A stretch of DNA of 42,688 nt from Clostridia bacterium (GCA_017454485.1 JAFTCX010000032.1:1-42688); one strand, 5' to 3'; positions 35,630 through 42,688 are shown, counted from the stretch's first letter. Numbers and translations are program-made. Notes: generated by a model from the sequence alone, not told the origin.

Positions 35630-36841
35630 TTATTTCTGTTTGGAATATTTCAGTCTGTACACCACGTTTTCCAGCAAAGCATCGACTCTTCCGACATACT
35701 TTGCCTTTTTGAACAGACGGGAAGCGACATAAGCTTTTGCGTTCTTTGCCGTGACCATTTCGCTTGCTTCTGCCTCGTCGCGGTTCGGACCGACGCACAC
35801 AGCGCCGTTGTCCTTGAGCAGCGCGGCGGTTTTGTGCTTGCCGAGCGCTTTTGCAACGGCCGGCGCGGTCTTGGCGGTGTAATGCGGGTCAAAGGCAACG
35901 GTCTTGATCGTTGTGCCGGCGATCTGCGCAAAGTCGTCGAGCATCGGGCGCAAAATCTTCGTGATCTTGGAGGCGGTCACGATGTCCGCGTCGGTTGACT
36001 GGATGATGCTGCGCACATCGGCGCGGCGCTTGTAGATTGCGCAGTGCATATCCAGCTCGCTGCTCCATTCGCCGAGGATCATGTTTTCCTTGGCGAGGCC
36101 GAGGGTGGCCTTTTCGTTGCCGTCCTTGTCGCGGAAAATGACGACGTTGCCGGCGCGCTCACTGTCAAGCGCTTCCATCTGCGGCGCGGGCAGCTCTGCG
36201 CGTGCCTTCAGCTCGGTAACATAATCGCGAATTTCCTGCATATTTTCGGCAGCCTTGCCGGTCAGCTCCCGGAAGCGCTCGAAAATGTGCTGCTCGCAGA
36301 CCTTTTCCAGCTCGGACGTGATGGCAAACGCTTCGTCATAGTCCTTGCCGAGGGCGAGTGCACCGTGGTGCTTCATGATGACCGCTTTGGAATCGGAGCG
36401 CTTGAGCGCGTTCACAACGTTTTTGCGCAGCTTGCCCGTGCCGGAAAGACCGTAGGCAGCCAGCGGCACGTTGTCGCCGATGAGGTCGCGGCTTTTGCCG
36501 GTGACGTTGTTGATATCGTGGCCGAGCACGCTGACGGCGGACGCGTATTTCTGGTGCGTGTGGATCACAAAGTTGCATTCCGGACGCAGCAGATAGCACT
36601 GCGCGTGGATGCCTTTTTCGCTGGAGGGCTTGACATCGCCGTCGTAGGAGAGGTCCTCCATGTTGACCAGCACGATATCGTCCGGCGTGAGCGAGTCATA
36701 GGCTTTTCCGCTCGGGGTGATGACAAAGCTTCTGTCGTCAATGCGGCAGCTCACGTTGCCCCAGGTTCTGGCGATCAGGCCGGAGGCAAGCAGTTGTTTG
36801 CCGGCGCGGATGACGATCTCTTTCGCGGTTAAAATATCCAT
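35630..36841 (-). CDS. Tandem class II aldolase/adducin-domain protein
   Basis: The ATG at 36841 behind AAAGGA gives 403 residues. The first half (about 1-210) is a complete class II aldolase domain. Glu75 in KPSSEKGIHA, His94 and His96 in VIHTHQKYA, and His158/His159 in MKHHGALALG match the zinc site of fuculose-phosphate aldolases. The second half (about 230-403) repeats the fold but has IIQSTDAD for the HxH and LLKDNGAVCVG for the HHG, so its metal site is lost. It lies 60 bp after an aminotransferase gene and is probably in its operon. The substrate is unknown, likely a phosphorylated sugar or keto compound. Confidence 0.85.
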   Translation of the reverse strand: MDILTAKEIVIRAGKQLLASGLIARTWGNVSCRIDDRSFVITPSGKAYDSLTPDDIVLVNMEDLSYDGDVKPSSEKGIHAQCYLLRPECNFVIHTHQKYASAVSVLGHDINNVTGKSRDLIGDNVPLAAYGLSGTGKLRKNVVNALKRSDSKAVIMKHHGALALGKDYDEAFAITSELEKVCEQHIFERFRELTGKAAENMQEIRDYVTELKARAELPAPQMEALDSERAGNVVIFRDKDGNEKATLGLAKENMILGEWSSELDMHCAIYKRRADVRSIIQSTDADIVTASKITKILRPMLDDFAQIAGTTIKTVAFDPHYTAKTAPAVAKALGKHKTAALLKDNGAVCVGPNRDEAEASEMVTAKNAKAYVASRLFKKAKYVGRVDALLENVVYRLKYSKQK

Positions 36842-36901
36842 AGGTTCGTCCTTTCTCAAAAAGCGAAAGGGCAGGGAAGACCTGCCCCGGATGGTTGAAG
36901 C

Positions 36902-38380
36902 TTATTCGCCGATTTTGACGCACTTGGAGAAGATGCGGTCGAAGCGGGACAGCGCGTCGTCGATCATCTCTTCGTTGTAAGCGGCGCTCGTGTACAGTCT
37001 GGAACCGCCGACGGTGACGATGCCTTCCGCCATGTATGCGGCGCCCATGTGCTGCATCTCGGCCTTGCGCACGTCGCTCTCCTTGAGCACGCCGGGAATC
37101 TGCCACGGCTTGGACCAGTCAATGTGCAGGTGCATGGTGCCAACGGTTTCCATATGGCAGATGGAGCCCTGGTTGAACGCCACGAACGGCAGGTTGTATT
37201 TGTCAATGATGTTCTGCAGACCCACAGTCAGACGGTCGCCGAGGATGCCGGCGCGCTGGCAGGCGTTCTGCTTGTCGATTTCTTCCAGCGTGTAGTAGCC
37301 CGCAACGCAGGAGATCGGCGTTGCAGCCATGGTGCCGCCGCAGAAGGCCTTTTTGACCTTCTGACCGCCGTCAAGGCCGGCGCCCATGTATTTCATGTAT
37401 TCGCGCTTGCCGCCCAGACCGCCGGCGCCGGGATAACCGCCGGCAATGACCTTGCCGAACACGGTCAGGTCGGGTTCCACGCCGTAGTAGCCCTGTGCGC
37501 CCGCCATGCCGATGCGGAAGCCGGTGACGACCTCATCGAAGATGAGCAGCGCGCCGTATTTGCGGCAAAGACGCTCAACGCCTTTGTTGAAATTCTTCTC
37601 CAGCGGGGTGGTGCCGCTTTCGGGGCCGACCGGCTCAATGAAGACCGCAGCCGTGCCGCCGCAAAGCTGGTTGCGGCGCAGCTTGCGCTCAAGCTCGTTC
37701 AAATCGCCCGGGAAGAATTCCTGGGTGTCACGCATCAGACGGATGGGCACGCCGTGCGCCTGGGTGAATTTTGTGCCGGGGATGCGGATGCCGTAGCCGA
37801 GCTGATCCGACCAGCCGTGATAGGCGCCGCCCATTTTGATGATATACCTTTTCTTGGTTGCAAGACGTGCCACACGGCAGGCGACCATGCAGGCCTCGGT
37901 GCCGGAACCGAGCATACGGAACATATCAACGGTGGGCACGGAATCGGCAATTTTCTTTGCGAGTTTATATTCAAACTCATGGAACAAACCGGTGGACGGG
38001 CCGCAGGTGTTCAAAAGATCGATCACCTGATCGCGCACGACCTTCGGGTTGGAGCCGAGCACGGTGGGGCCGCCGGCCTGCAGAAAATCGTAATATTCGT
38101 TGCCGTCAATGTCATACAGCTTTGCGCCGTCGGCCTTGCTGATGACGATGGGGAACGGATAGTTGAACGCAAGGTTGTGCTGCACGCCGCCGGGGATGAT
38201 CTGTTTTGCTTCTTCAATCATCGCCTTGGACTTCTGGCACTTCTTTGCAAAGTATTCGTCCTCATATTCCTTGAGCGCTGCGGGCGCGATGGAATAGATG
38301 GGCGAAGCGAGCAGATTGTCAAGCTGACGGTTGACTTCTTTCGCGTCGTGGTAATTCGTGATTGCGAATCTGGTGTCCAT
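36902..38380 (-). CDS. Class III PLP-dependent aminotransferase (glutamate-1-semialdehyde aminomutase-like)
   Basis: The 492-residue fold-type I enzyme has GSGTEACMVACRVAR (phosphate-binding), YHGWSD, FDEVVTGFRI with the cofactor-contacting Asp282, and FGKVIAGGYPGAG with the Schiff-base Lys310. The overall pattern is HemL-like, but an extra N-terminal segment of about 50 residues and the lack of heme genes nearby argue against HemL itself. Pairing with a class II aldolase suggests an amino-keto or amino-sugar pathway. ACGGGAGGT precedes the start and a TTGACA/TATAAT promoter lies upstream. Confidence 0.85.
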   Translation of the reverse strand: MDTRFAITNYHDAKEVNRQLDNLLASPIYSIAPAALKEYEDEYFAKKCQKSKAMIEEAKQIIPGGVQHNLAFNYPFPIVISKADGAKLYDIDGNEYYDFLQAGGPTVLGSNPKVVRDQVIDLLNTCGPSTGLFHEFEYKLAKKIADSVPTVDMFRMLGSGTEACMVACRVARLATKKRYIIKMGGAYHGWSDQLGYGIRIPGTKFTQAHGVPIRLMRDTQEFFPGDLNELERKLRRNQLCGGTAAVFIEPVGPESGTTPLEKNFNKGVERLCRKYGALLIFDEVVTGFRIGMAGAQGYYGVEPDLTVFGKVIAGGYPGAGGLGGKREYMKYMGAGLDGGQKVKKAFCGGTMAATPISCVAGYYTLEEIDKQNACQRAGILGDRLTVGLQNIIDKYNLPFVAFNQGSICHMETVGTMHLHIDWSKPWQIPGVLKESDVRKAEMQHMGAAYMAEGIVTVGGSRLYTSAAYNEEMIDDALSRFDRIFSKCVKIGE

Positions 38381-38444
38381 AGATGTACCTCCCGTTTTTG
38401 CGGCGCTTTGTTCGGTGAGTCGCCGCTCACTTTATTTCGATAAC

Positions 38445-38474
38445 ATTATACTATAAATAAATTTCAAATGTCAA
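38445..38474 (-). promoter_or_regulatory. Promoter of the aminotransferase-aldolase operon
   Basis: On the minus strand TTGACA (38474-38469), 18 bp, TATAAT (38450-38445). Both hexamers are perfect. Confidence 0.85.
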
Positions 38475-38518
38475 TGACTAAACTGTGAATAATTCCGGCG
38501 TTTTTTGTGCATGTTGTA

Positions 38519-38699
38519 TAGTTGGTAGTCGTTAGTCGGTAGTCGTTAGTCGTTAGTCGATAGTCGGTAGCTGTTAGTTGTTAGTTGTTAGTTGATAGTC
38601 GGTAGTCGGTAGTTGGTAGTCGTTAGTCGGTAGTTGGTAGTCGATAGTCGGTAGTCGGTAGTTGGTAGTCGATAGTCAGTAGTCGGTAGCTGTCAGCTA
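38519..38699. repeat. Longest heptamer tract (GTTAGTC / GGTAGTC / GATAGTC variants)
   Basis: About 26 tandem degenerate 7-mers in the GTTAG orientation run from just upstream of the aminotransferase promoter to the terminator of the antitoxin-like RNA. There is no open frame. It occupies the position where the toxin gene of a second type I locus would be expected. Confidence 0.9.
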
Positions 38700-38705
38700 T
38701 GCGCC

Positions 38706-38800
38706 GAAAAAGAAACAACCGCCCGAACCATCGTCGGAGCGGCTGTCCCTATGCAACAAACATTCACCCATATGATCGCAAAGTGCGATCTACCATCAGT
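38706..38800 (-). ncRNA. Antitoxin-like small RNA without a toxin gene
   Basis: Transcription from the perfect promoter at 38835-38807 should start near 38800. The RNA contains GATCGCA/TGCGATC (38790-38774) and ends in ACAGCCGCTCCGA/TCGGGCGGTTGT (38746-38715, one bulge), followed by TTCTTTTT. The terminator resembles that of the RNA at 10173-10262 in sequence (AGCCGCT, GGGTTTCGG/GGTTCGGG, GGTTATTTCTTTTT/GGTTGTTTCTTTTT). On the opposite strand AAAAAGAAACAACCGC recalls the Lys-tail and stop region of the split toxin. The toxin body is absent; a heptamer tract lies in its place. Confidence 0.65.
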
Positions 38801-38806
38801 ATCTAT

Positions 38807-38835
38807 ATTATATATTCATTTTCGTGTGTTGTCAA
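38807..38835 (-). promoter_or_regulatory. Perfect sigma-A promoter of the antitoxin-like RNA
   Basis: On the minus strand TTGACA (38835-38830), 17 bp, TATAAT (38812-38807). Confidence 0.88.
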
Positions 38836-38957
38836 GTACAATGCGGGTTTTTATTCTATCTTTTTTAGTAAAAGATATGCGGGTACTTAACTTCTAAGCG
38901 TGGCTTCGCAATATTATTTTCCGCCTAACTCATTTGTTTTAAAGAATCCTATAACAA

Positions 38958-38987
38958 CCCCGCTGCGGAATCACATCCACGGCGGGG
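38958..38987. repeat. 30-bp dispersed palindrome, copy at GtrA end
   Basis: CCCCGCTG (38958-38965), loop CGGAATCACATCCA, CGGCGGGG (38980-38987). It lies downstream of the minus-strand GtrA gene, across a heptamer tract, and could act as its terminator. Confidence 0.75.
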
Positions 38988-38991
38988 TTTA

Positions 38992-39045
38992 AAACGGCTA
39001 ACGGCTAACAGCTATCGACTAACGACTACCGACTAACGACTATTT
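38992..39045. repeat. Heptamer tract overlapping the 3' end of a GtrA gene
   Basis: GCTAACG/GACTAAC-type 7-mers run into the coding sequence of the minus-strand gene. The final codons (AAT AGT CGT) and the TAG stop are themselves heptamer sequence. Confidence 0.85.
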
Positions 39046-39497
39046 TTAAATATCCAAAACTTACTCACCACATAATTGATGATCACGACAATCACGCCGA
39101 TGATGAGCTTTGCCGTCATTTTGCCGCTGAGCTGCACGATCAAAAAGTTGAATGTCTTTTCGCCGAAGTGCAAAATGGAAACAAACAGCCACAAGCCGCC
39201 CTCTTCAATGACGAACGAGCCGATCCTCGCGCCGAAAAACGCGGGGATCTCTTTTTTTAAGATGTCGAACGTCCATTTTTTGCTTTCGAACACGAACACC
39301 TTGTTTGCCCAAAATGCAAACGACACGGCCAGCACCCAGGCGATGACGTTGCTCAAAAGATACACTTCGCCGCCCAGCAGCAGATCGAACAGCTTGAACG
39401 AAACGAGGTTGACCACCGTGGTCAGAACGCCGAACAGCAAATAGAGGATCGTTTCGCGTGTGAACACTTTCAAAAAGATTGCCTTGAGTTTTTCCAT
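39033..39497 (-). CDS. GtrA-like polytopic membrane protein
   Basis: This 154-residue protein has four hydrophobic segments at about 15-36, 42-68, 86-108 and 122-148. FWANKVFVFESKKWTF and the final VSKFWIF are typical of GtrA proteins, implicated in moving lipid-linked sugars across the membrane for envelope glycosylation. The last three residues (NSR) and stop come from an adjoining repeat tract. It starts 9 bp downstream of a TrkA-type gene and probably shares its operon. It has only general similarity to the GtrA-like protein at 85-627. Confidence 0.85.
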   Translation of the reverse strand: MEKLKAIFLKVFTRETILYLLFGVLTTVVNLVSFKLFDLLLGGEVYLLSNVIAWVLAVSFAFWANKVFVFESKKWTFDILKKEIPAFFGARIGSFVIEEGGLWLFVSILHFGEKTFNFLIVQLSGKMTAKLIIGVIVVIINYVVSKFWIFKNSR

Positions 39498-39506
39498 GGC
39501 TGCGCC

Positions 39507-40163
39507 TCAAATTTCAAACAGCTTTCGAAGCTGCCGTCCCGCCGAACCGACGGTCAGCGCGGTCACGTCGTCGCCGGCCATCAGCAGCGTGCCGCCGCGC
39601 GGAATGAACAGCAGTCCGCCGCGCATGATATAGATCAACACACAGTCCGCCGGCACGGCAAGGTCTTTCAGTGCGGTGCCCGAGCGCGTCCAGGTTTCGG
39701 GGATGTGGTATTCGCTGATCACGGCGTTGCTGTTCTCGATGTCGGCCACAAATTTGACCGAGGAGCCCTCGATCTCGTGCTCGATCAAATCGGTGATGAT
39801 CTGCGACGCGTCCATGACGATGTCCACACCCAGCCGCTTCATCAGCCGGATGTTCTTGCTGTTGTTGCTTTGTGCAATCGTGCGGTCGATCCCGAACTGG
39901 CGCTTGCCCAGCTCGCAGGCGATCAGATTGTCTTCGTCGCGGTTCGTCACGGCGATGAGCACATCGCACTTGCCCGCGCCCGCCGCCGCAAGCGTTTCCA
40001 CCCGCGTGCCGTCGCCGCAAAAGGTGGTCACGTCAAACGTGTTTGCAATCTGCTCGCAGCGCACAGGGTCGGAATCGATGATCGTGACCTTGTGGCCGGA
40101 GCCCATGAGACTTTTGGAAAGAAAGTAGCCGAGCTGCTCGGCGCCGATGATGAGAATGCGCAT
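39507..40163 (-). CDS. TrkA-type NAD-binding potassium uptake regulator
   Basis: The 218-residue RCK protein has an N-terminal Rossmann domain (MRILIIGAEQLGYFLSKSL; GxExxG instead of GxGxxG) with the acidic residue of IIDSD after strand 2. A C-terminal RCK_C domain runs from about 140. Such proteins gate Trk/Ktr potassium channels in response to nucleotides. It is 12 bp downstream of another RCK gene. No channel gene is in the window. The altered glycine motif may change nucleotide preference. Confidence 0.88.
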   Translation of the reverse strand: MRILIIGAEQLGYFLSKSLMGSGHKVTIIDSDPVRCEQIANTFDVTTFCGDGTRVETLAAAGAGKCDVLIAVTNRDEDNLIACELGKRQFGIDRTIAQSNNSKNIRLMKRLGVDIVMDASQIITDLIEHEIEGSSVKFVADIENSNAVISEYHIPETWTRSGTALKDLAVPADCVLIYIMRGGLLFIPRGGTLLMAGDDVTALTVGSAGRQLRKLFEI

Positions 40164-40175
40164 GGTGCTCCCTCC

Positions 40176-40793
40176 TTAAACTTTGGCAAAGACGAGCATG
40201 TCGCCCTCTTCGATCACGGTGCTTTCCTGATCGGCAAGAATCAGCAGTCCGCTTTTGCGCCGCAGGGCAAAGAGCATCTCCGTGCGTTTGGTGACAATTT
40301 CGGAAAGCTCGCGCCCGATCTCTTTTTTGTCGGCCTTTTCCATGAAAAAGCGGATGCTCATGCCGCCGATGCTGATCGAGTTCAGTTCCTCGGCGTCCTC
40401 GGTCACCAGGTCGAGCAAAATGTCGGTCTCAACGCGCGTCAGACAAACGGTGCGCAGCCCGAATTTGCGAAAGACCGCCTCGCGCGAGGGGTCGAGGATG
40501 CGCACATAGGTGTTTTCAATGGAAAACTCCACAGCGAGCGTCTGTGCGACCATGACGTTCACGTTGTCGAGCGCCGTGACCACGATGGCGGTCTCGGCGT
40601 TTTCCGCGCCCGCGTTTTTGAGCACGTCAATGTCCGTGACCTCGCCGCAGACCGAAAGGCCGGAAAAATCGGCCTTCAGCCCGGAAAAAGCGTGTGCGTC
40701 GGCGTCCACAACGGAGACGTCGAAGCCGTAATCGTCCAGTTCGTTTGCCAGCCGCGCGCCGGTTTTGCCGCAGCCAACGATCAAAATGTTCAT
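40176..40793 (-). CDS. TrkA-type NAD-binding potassium uptake regulator
   Basis: The 205-residue RCK protein has MNILIVGCGKTGARLANEL (GxGxxG with Cys in the motif), VVDAD at the end of strand 2, and an RCK_C domain that includes SIRFFMEKADKKEIG. It likely forms hetero- or homo-oligomers with the downstream RCK protein. Two TrkA genes in tandem are common in Clostridia. GGGGG precedes the ATG. Confidence 0.88.
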   Translation of the reverse strand: MNILIVGCGKTGARLANELDDYGFDVSVVDADAHAFSGLKADFSGLSVCGEVTDIDVLKNAGAENAETAIVVTALDNVNVMVAQTLAVEFSIENTYVRILDPSREAVFRKFGLRTVCLTRVETDILLDLVTEDAEELNSISIGGMSIRFFMEKADKKEIGRELSEIVTKRTEMLFALRRKSGLLILADQESTVIEEGDMLVFAKV

Positions 40794-40802
40794 AGAAACC
40801 CC

Positions 40803-41022
40803 CAGAATGAATGTGGAATGTGAAATGTGAAATTGCGGTCGCGGATGTCAGTAGATATAAAAACACGTTCGCGCCGCGACGAAAAAAGCGGGAAGCTTAC
40901 CGTTCGGTGATTATATAAAAAATGCTTACAGGCGAACTTATCAAGGAAAGCGAACTTAGCTTGCCTTCCCCGGCCGCGAAGCGGCGTCGGGGAAGGGGGA
41001 CCGCGAAGTGGTGGATGAGGCA
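40803..41022. repeat. Intergenic repeat cluster (GGAATGT tract, TCGCGG/CCGCGACG, CCTTCCCC element)
   Basis: aatgtggaatgtgaaatgtgaaatt is followed by GGTCGCGG, then CCGCGACGAAAA about 40 bp later, then GCGAACTTAGCTTGCC. The CCTTCCCC...GGGGAAGGGGGACCGCG palindrome element with GTGGTGGATGAGG comes last. The same order is seen at 42222-42457. No gene is seen in 40794-41070. Confidence 0.7.
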
Positions 41023-41070
41023 ACTTGCAGCAGCGTTCCCTCAAGCGAAGGCGCACGTGTCATGCTTGAT

Positions 41071-41535
41071 TCAAATGCGCTTCAAATGCACCTCCACGCC
41101 CTTTTTGCTGACATCCAGCACCGCGTAGCGCCCGTCGCACAGTGCGCCGGGATTGACGCACAGCACGCCGCCGACAAATTCCTGCCGCGGGATGTGCGTG
41201 TGGCCGTAAAGCGCAAGGTCGGCGCGCACATTTGCCGCTTTTGCCGCAAGGGGCGTCAGGGTCGTGCGCACACCAACGCTGTGGCCGTGGGTGGCAATGA
41301 CGGTGTGCCCTTCGATGTATTTGTAGGCAAAATCGTCAACATCCGTGCCGCTGTCCCAGTCGTTGTTGCCGCGCACGCACATCCAGGTGCGGTCGGGAAA
41401 CGCGGCGCGCACCTGTGCAAGATCGCGCAGTCCGTCGCCGAGGAAAAAGACGAGCTTGCAGTCGCTTTCCCTTTGCAGCGCCGCACGCAGATGTTTCACA
41501 TATCCGTGACTGTCGGAGAGCACCAACACCTTCAT
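41071..41535 (-). CDS. YfcE/MJ0936-type metallophosphodiesterase
   Basis: The ATG at 41535 gives 154 residues; upstream frame extension is not coding. MKVLVLSDSHG supplies the first metal ligands (Asp8, His10). FLGDGLRD, RGNNDWDSG, ATHGHSVG and ALYGHTHIP complete the two-metal site of this calcineurin-like family. Enzymes of this group hydrolyse phosphodiesters in vitro; the natural substrate is unclear. It is divergent from the next gene. Confidence 0.92.
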   Translation of the reverse strand: MKVLVLSDSHGYVKHLRAALQRESDCKLVFFLGDGLRDLAQVRAAFPDRTWMCVRGNNDWDSGTDVDDFAYKYIEGHTVIATHGHSVGVRTTLTPLAAKAANVRADLALYGHTHIPRQEFVGGVLCVNPGALCDGRYAVLDVSKKGVEVHLKRI

Positions 41536-41601
41536 GCATAAACCACCCTTTGATGAATATAGATAATATAGACATTTTATCACATCTTTGGAGGCTTTGC
41601 A

Positions 41602-41841
41602 ATGGATCATGAAACAAAACTTTCGCCGCAGCAGCTCCATGCGCTGCTTGCCGCGCTGAAATCGGAAACAGCGGGGGAGCGCGTGGACGTGAACGCCTTT
41701 GTCAGCGCACACCTGACTGCCGAACAGGCCGAAGCTGTGCACCGTTTGCTGGAAAACCCGGCGCTGGTCAGGGCGATGCTGCACTCGCCGCAGGCGAAAA
41801 AGCTGATGGAACAGTTCGGAAAACAGCAGTCTGACCTATGA
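41602..41841 (+). CDS. Uncharacterised small alpha-helical protein (79 residues)
   Basis: TTTGGAGG stands 7 bp before the ATG. The protein is predicted helical and polar (LSPQQLHALLAALKSE, VSAHLTAEQAEAVHRLL, SPQAKKLMEQFGKQ) with no membrane segment. It overlaps the next gene by 4 bp (ATGA), so the two are co-translated. No family was recognised; such pairs occur in other clostridial genomes, but I cannot name a function. Confidence 0.8.
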   Translation: MDHETKLSPQQLHALLAALKSETAGERVDVNAFVSAHLTAEQAEAVHRLLENPALVRAMLHSPQAKKLMEQFGKQQSDL

Positions 41842-42221
41842 GCGCGCAGGGGTTTGATCTCGGCGCGCTGGGCGACGTGCTGTCCTCCCTGCGCCCGGAG
41901 GATATTGCGGCGCTGCAGGGGATGGCACAGTCCATGTTTTCCGCTTCTTCGCCGGCAGGGGCGCAGAGCAAACCGCAGAGCGCTGCGCCCGACAGCGGGT
42001 CGTCCGGACTGTTCGGCGGGCTCGGCAGCCTTGGCGGAATGGATTTTGAAACGCTCGCACGGATCGCGTCGCTGTTTGATCTGCTCAAGGCCGACAGCAA
42101 CGACCCGCGCGCAAAGCTGTTGCAGTCGCTGCGGCCGCTGCTGAGCGAGGAGCGGCGACCGCGTGTGGATCAGGCGGTGCAGATGCTGCGGCTGTTTTCG
42201 ATGCTGGACAAACTGAAATAG
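41838..42221 (+). CDS. Uncharacterised protein with C-terminal helical repeat-like domain (127 residues)
   Basis: A Gly/Ser-rich centre (GSSGLFGGLGSLGG) separates an N-terminal helix (FDLGALGDVLSSLRPEDIAAL) from a C-terminal helical segment, LLQSLRPLLSEERRPRVDQA then MLRLFSMLDKLK. The LLxxLRPxLxxxRRxxxDxA pattern is reminiscent of small clostridial proteins of unknown role. It overlaps the upstream gene by 4 bp. No terminator is seen directly after it. Confidence 0.8.
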   Translation: MSAQGFDLGALGDVLSSLRPEDIAALQGMAQSMFSASSPAGAQSKPQSAAPDSGSSGLFGGLGSLGGMDFETLARIASLFDLLKADSNDPRAKLLQSLRPLLSEERRPRVDQAVQMLRLFSMLDKLK

Positions 42222-42688
42222 TCATAATTTGGAATTTGGAATGTGGAATGTGGAATTGAAGTCGCGGGTTTACTGCGTTTAAAAAGAGTATTGTCCCCGC
42301 GACGAAAGGTGCGGCGAGACGGTACAGACGTTAATCGTTTTGAGGCGAACGCGGCGGAAAATGCGAACTGAGCTTGCCCTCCCCTCTGGGGAGGGTGGCA
42401 TCGCGCAGCGAACGCAGATGGAAAACGCGCGCGCAGATTTGCGCGATGACGGGTGAGGTCGTGAACCGCAAAGCGCGTTTCAAAGCGAAGCGTCAGTCGC
42501 AGCCGCATTTTTAAAACCGTCACAGCTCCGTTGGAATAAACGGCGCAAACCATTTCTTTTTATGTGCGCTTTCCGGGGCGCTTTTGCGCACGGCGTTCGC
42601 CGTGCGCACCCCGGCGGCGGGATCGCGCGGCAGATTGCCGCGCGAAAAACGAAGCAACGCTTCGTTTTTGAACCGTGCTGCAGCACGG
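42222..42688. repeat. Gene-free repeat region with hairpin array at window end
   Basis: A GGAATGT tract (42222-42256) is followed by GTCGCGG/CCGCGACG, then GCGAACTGAGCTTGCC and a CCCTCCCC/GGGGAGGG element (42376-42457). From 42573 perfect hairpins follow one another: CCGGGG/CCCCGG enclosing GCGCACGGCG/CGCCGTGCGC (42586-42607), CGCGCGGCA/TGCCGCGCG (42624-42644), AAAAACGAAGC/GCTTCGTTTTT (42645-42669) and the palindrome CCGTGCTGCAGCACGG (42673-42688). No open frame is credible. Confidence 0.75.

Noticed and set aside
38519-38699. CRISPR-like array
   Set aside because: The units are contiguous degenerate 7-mers without spacers, and no cas genes are nearby.
38860-38890. Second copy of the 161-bp element, suggested by GCGGGTAC at 38880-38885
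   Set aside because: Only about eight bases match the element end, with no opposite end or target duplication.

Overview
The window looks like chromosome of a GC-rich Bacillota of class Clostridia, most likely a gut Oscillospirales-type organism. This is inferred from several things seen together: L27 with the Prp-cleaved N-terminal extension, an rplU-prp-rpmA operon with an L21-type leader, a lysine riboswitch on an NhaC-type transporter, BspA-like leucine-rich surface proteins, TSCPD, DUF4160 and DUF2442 proteins, strong GGAGG ribosome binding sites and consensus sigma-A promoters. No tRNA, rRNA, CRISPR array or prophage was seen.

Layout. 1-3238 (minus): lipoprotein solute-binding protein, alpha/beta hydrolase, GtrA-like protein. 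3339-4987 (plus): RmuC and two tiny membrane-active-looking peptides. 5081-9969 (minus): ProRS and IleRS, the latter with unusual signature motifs. 9970-10817: an intergenic region holding a predicted type I toxin-antitoxin locus whose holin-like toxin gene is split by a 161-bp palindromic insertion with a 4-bp target duplication. 10818-11759: rplU-prp-rpmA. 11831-18359: long structured leader, ECF sigma factor, membrane anti-sigma candidate and three tandem BspA-like secreted proteins. 18563-20185: secreted alpha/beta-hydrolase-like protein with Cys where Ser is expected. 20196-20451: an array of perfect nested hairpins. 20820-28317: rpoB (with a long acidic tail) and rpoC. 28488-29997: structured leader and another BspA-like protein. 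30199-32357 (minus): lysine-riboswitch-controlled NhaC-type transporter. 32416-34929: TSCPD protein, a second ECF sigma/anti-sigma pair with an ECF-type promoter, and a secreted CHAP hydrolase. 35033-35572: DUF4160/DUF2442 pair. 35630-38380 (minus): PLP aminotransferase and a tandem class II aldolase. 38519-38835: a simple-repeat tract and an apparently orphan antitoxin-like RNA. 39033-40793 (minus): two TrkA-type proteins and GtrA. 41071-42221: phosphodiesterase and two small uncharacterised proteins. 42222-42688: repeats only.

How it fits together. Housekeeping blocks (aminoacyl-tRNA synthetases, ribosomal proteins, RNA polymerase) alternate with envelope modules. Two of these modules are run by ECF sigma/anti-sigma pairs. 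Several secreted proteins end in a Pro/Asp/Thr linker plus a short aromatic, cationic, amphipathic C-terminal helix, possibly a shared envelope-retention signal. Gene ends are decorated by dispersed repeats. The clearest is a heptamer tract placed between a stop codon and a conserved 30-bp palindrome, in the same polarity at four loci.

Best candidates for new biology: the split toxin locus and its orphan antitoxin relative, the pair of related structured leaders upstream of BspA-type genes, and the stop-codon/heptamer/palindrome composite. All functional statements are predictions from reading the sequence; no searches or folding programs were run.
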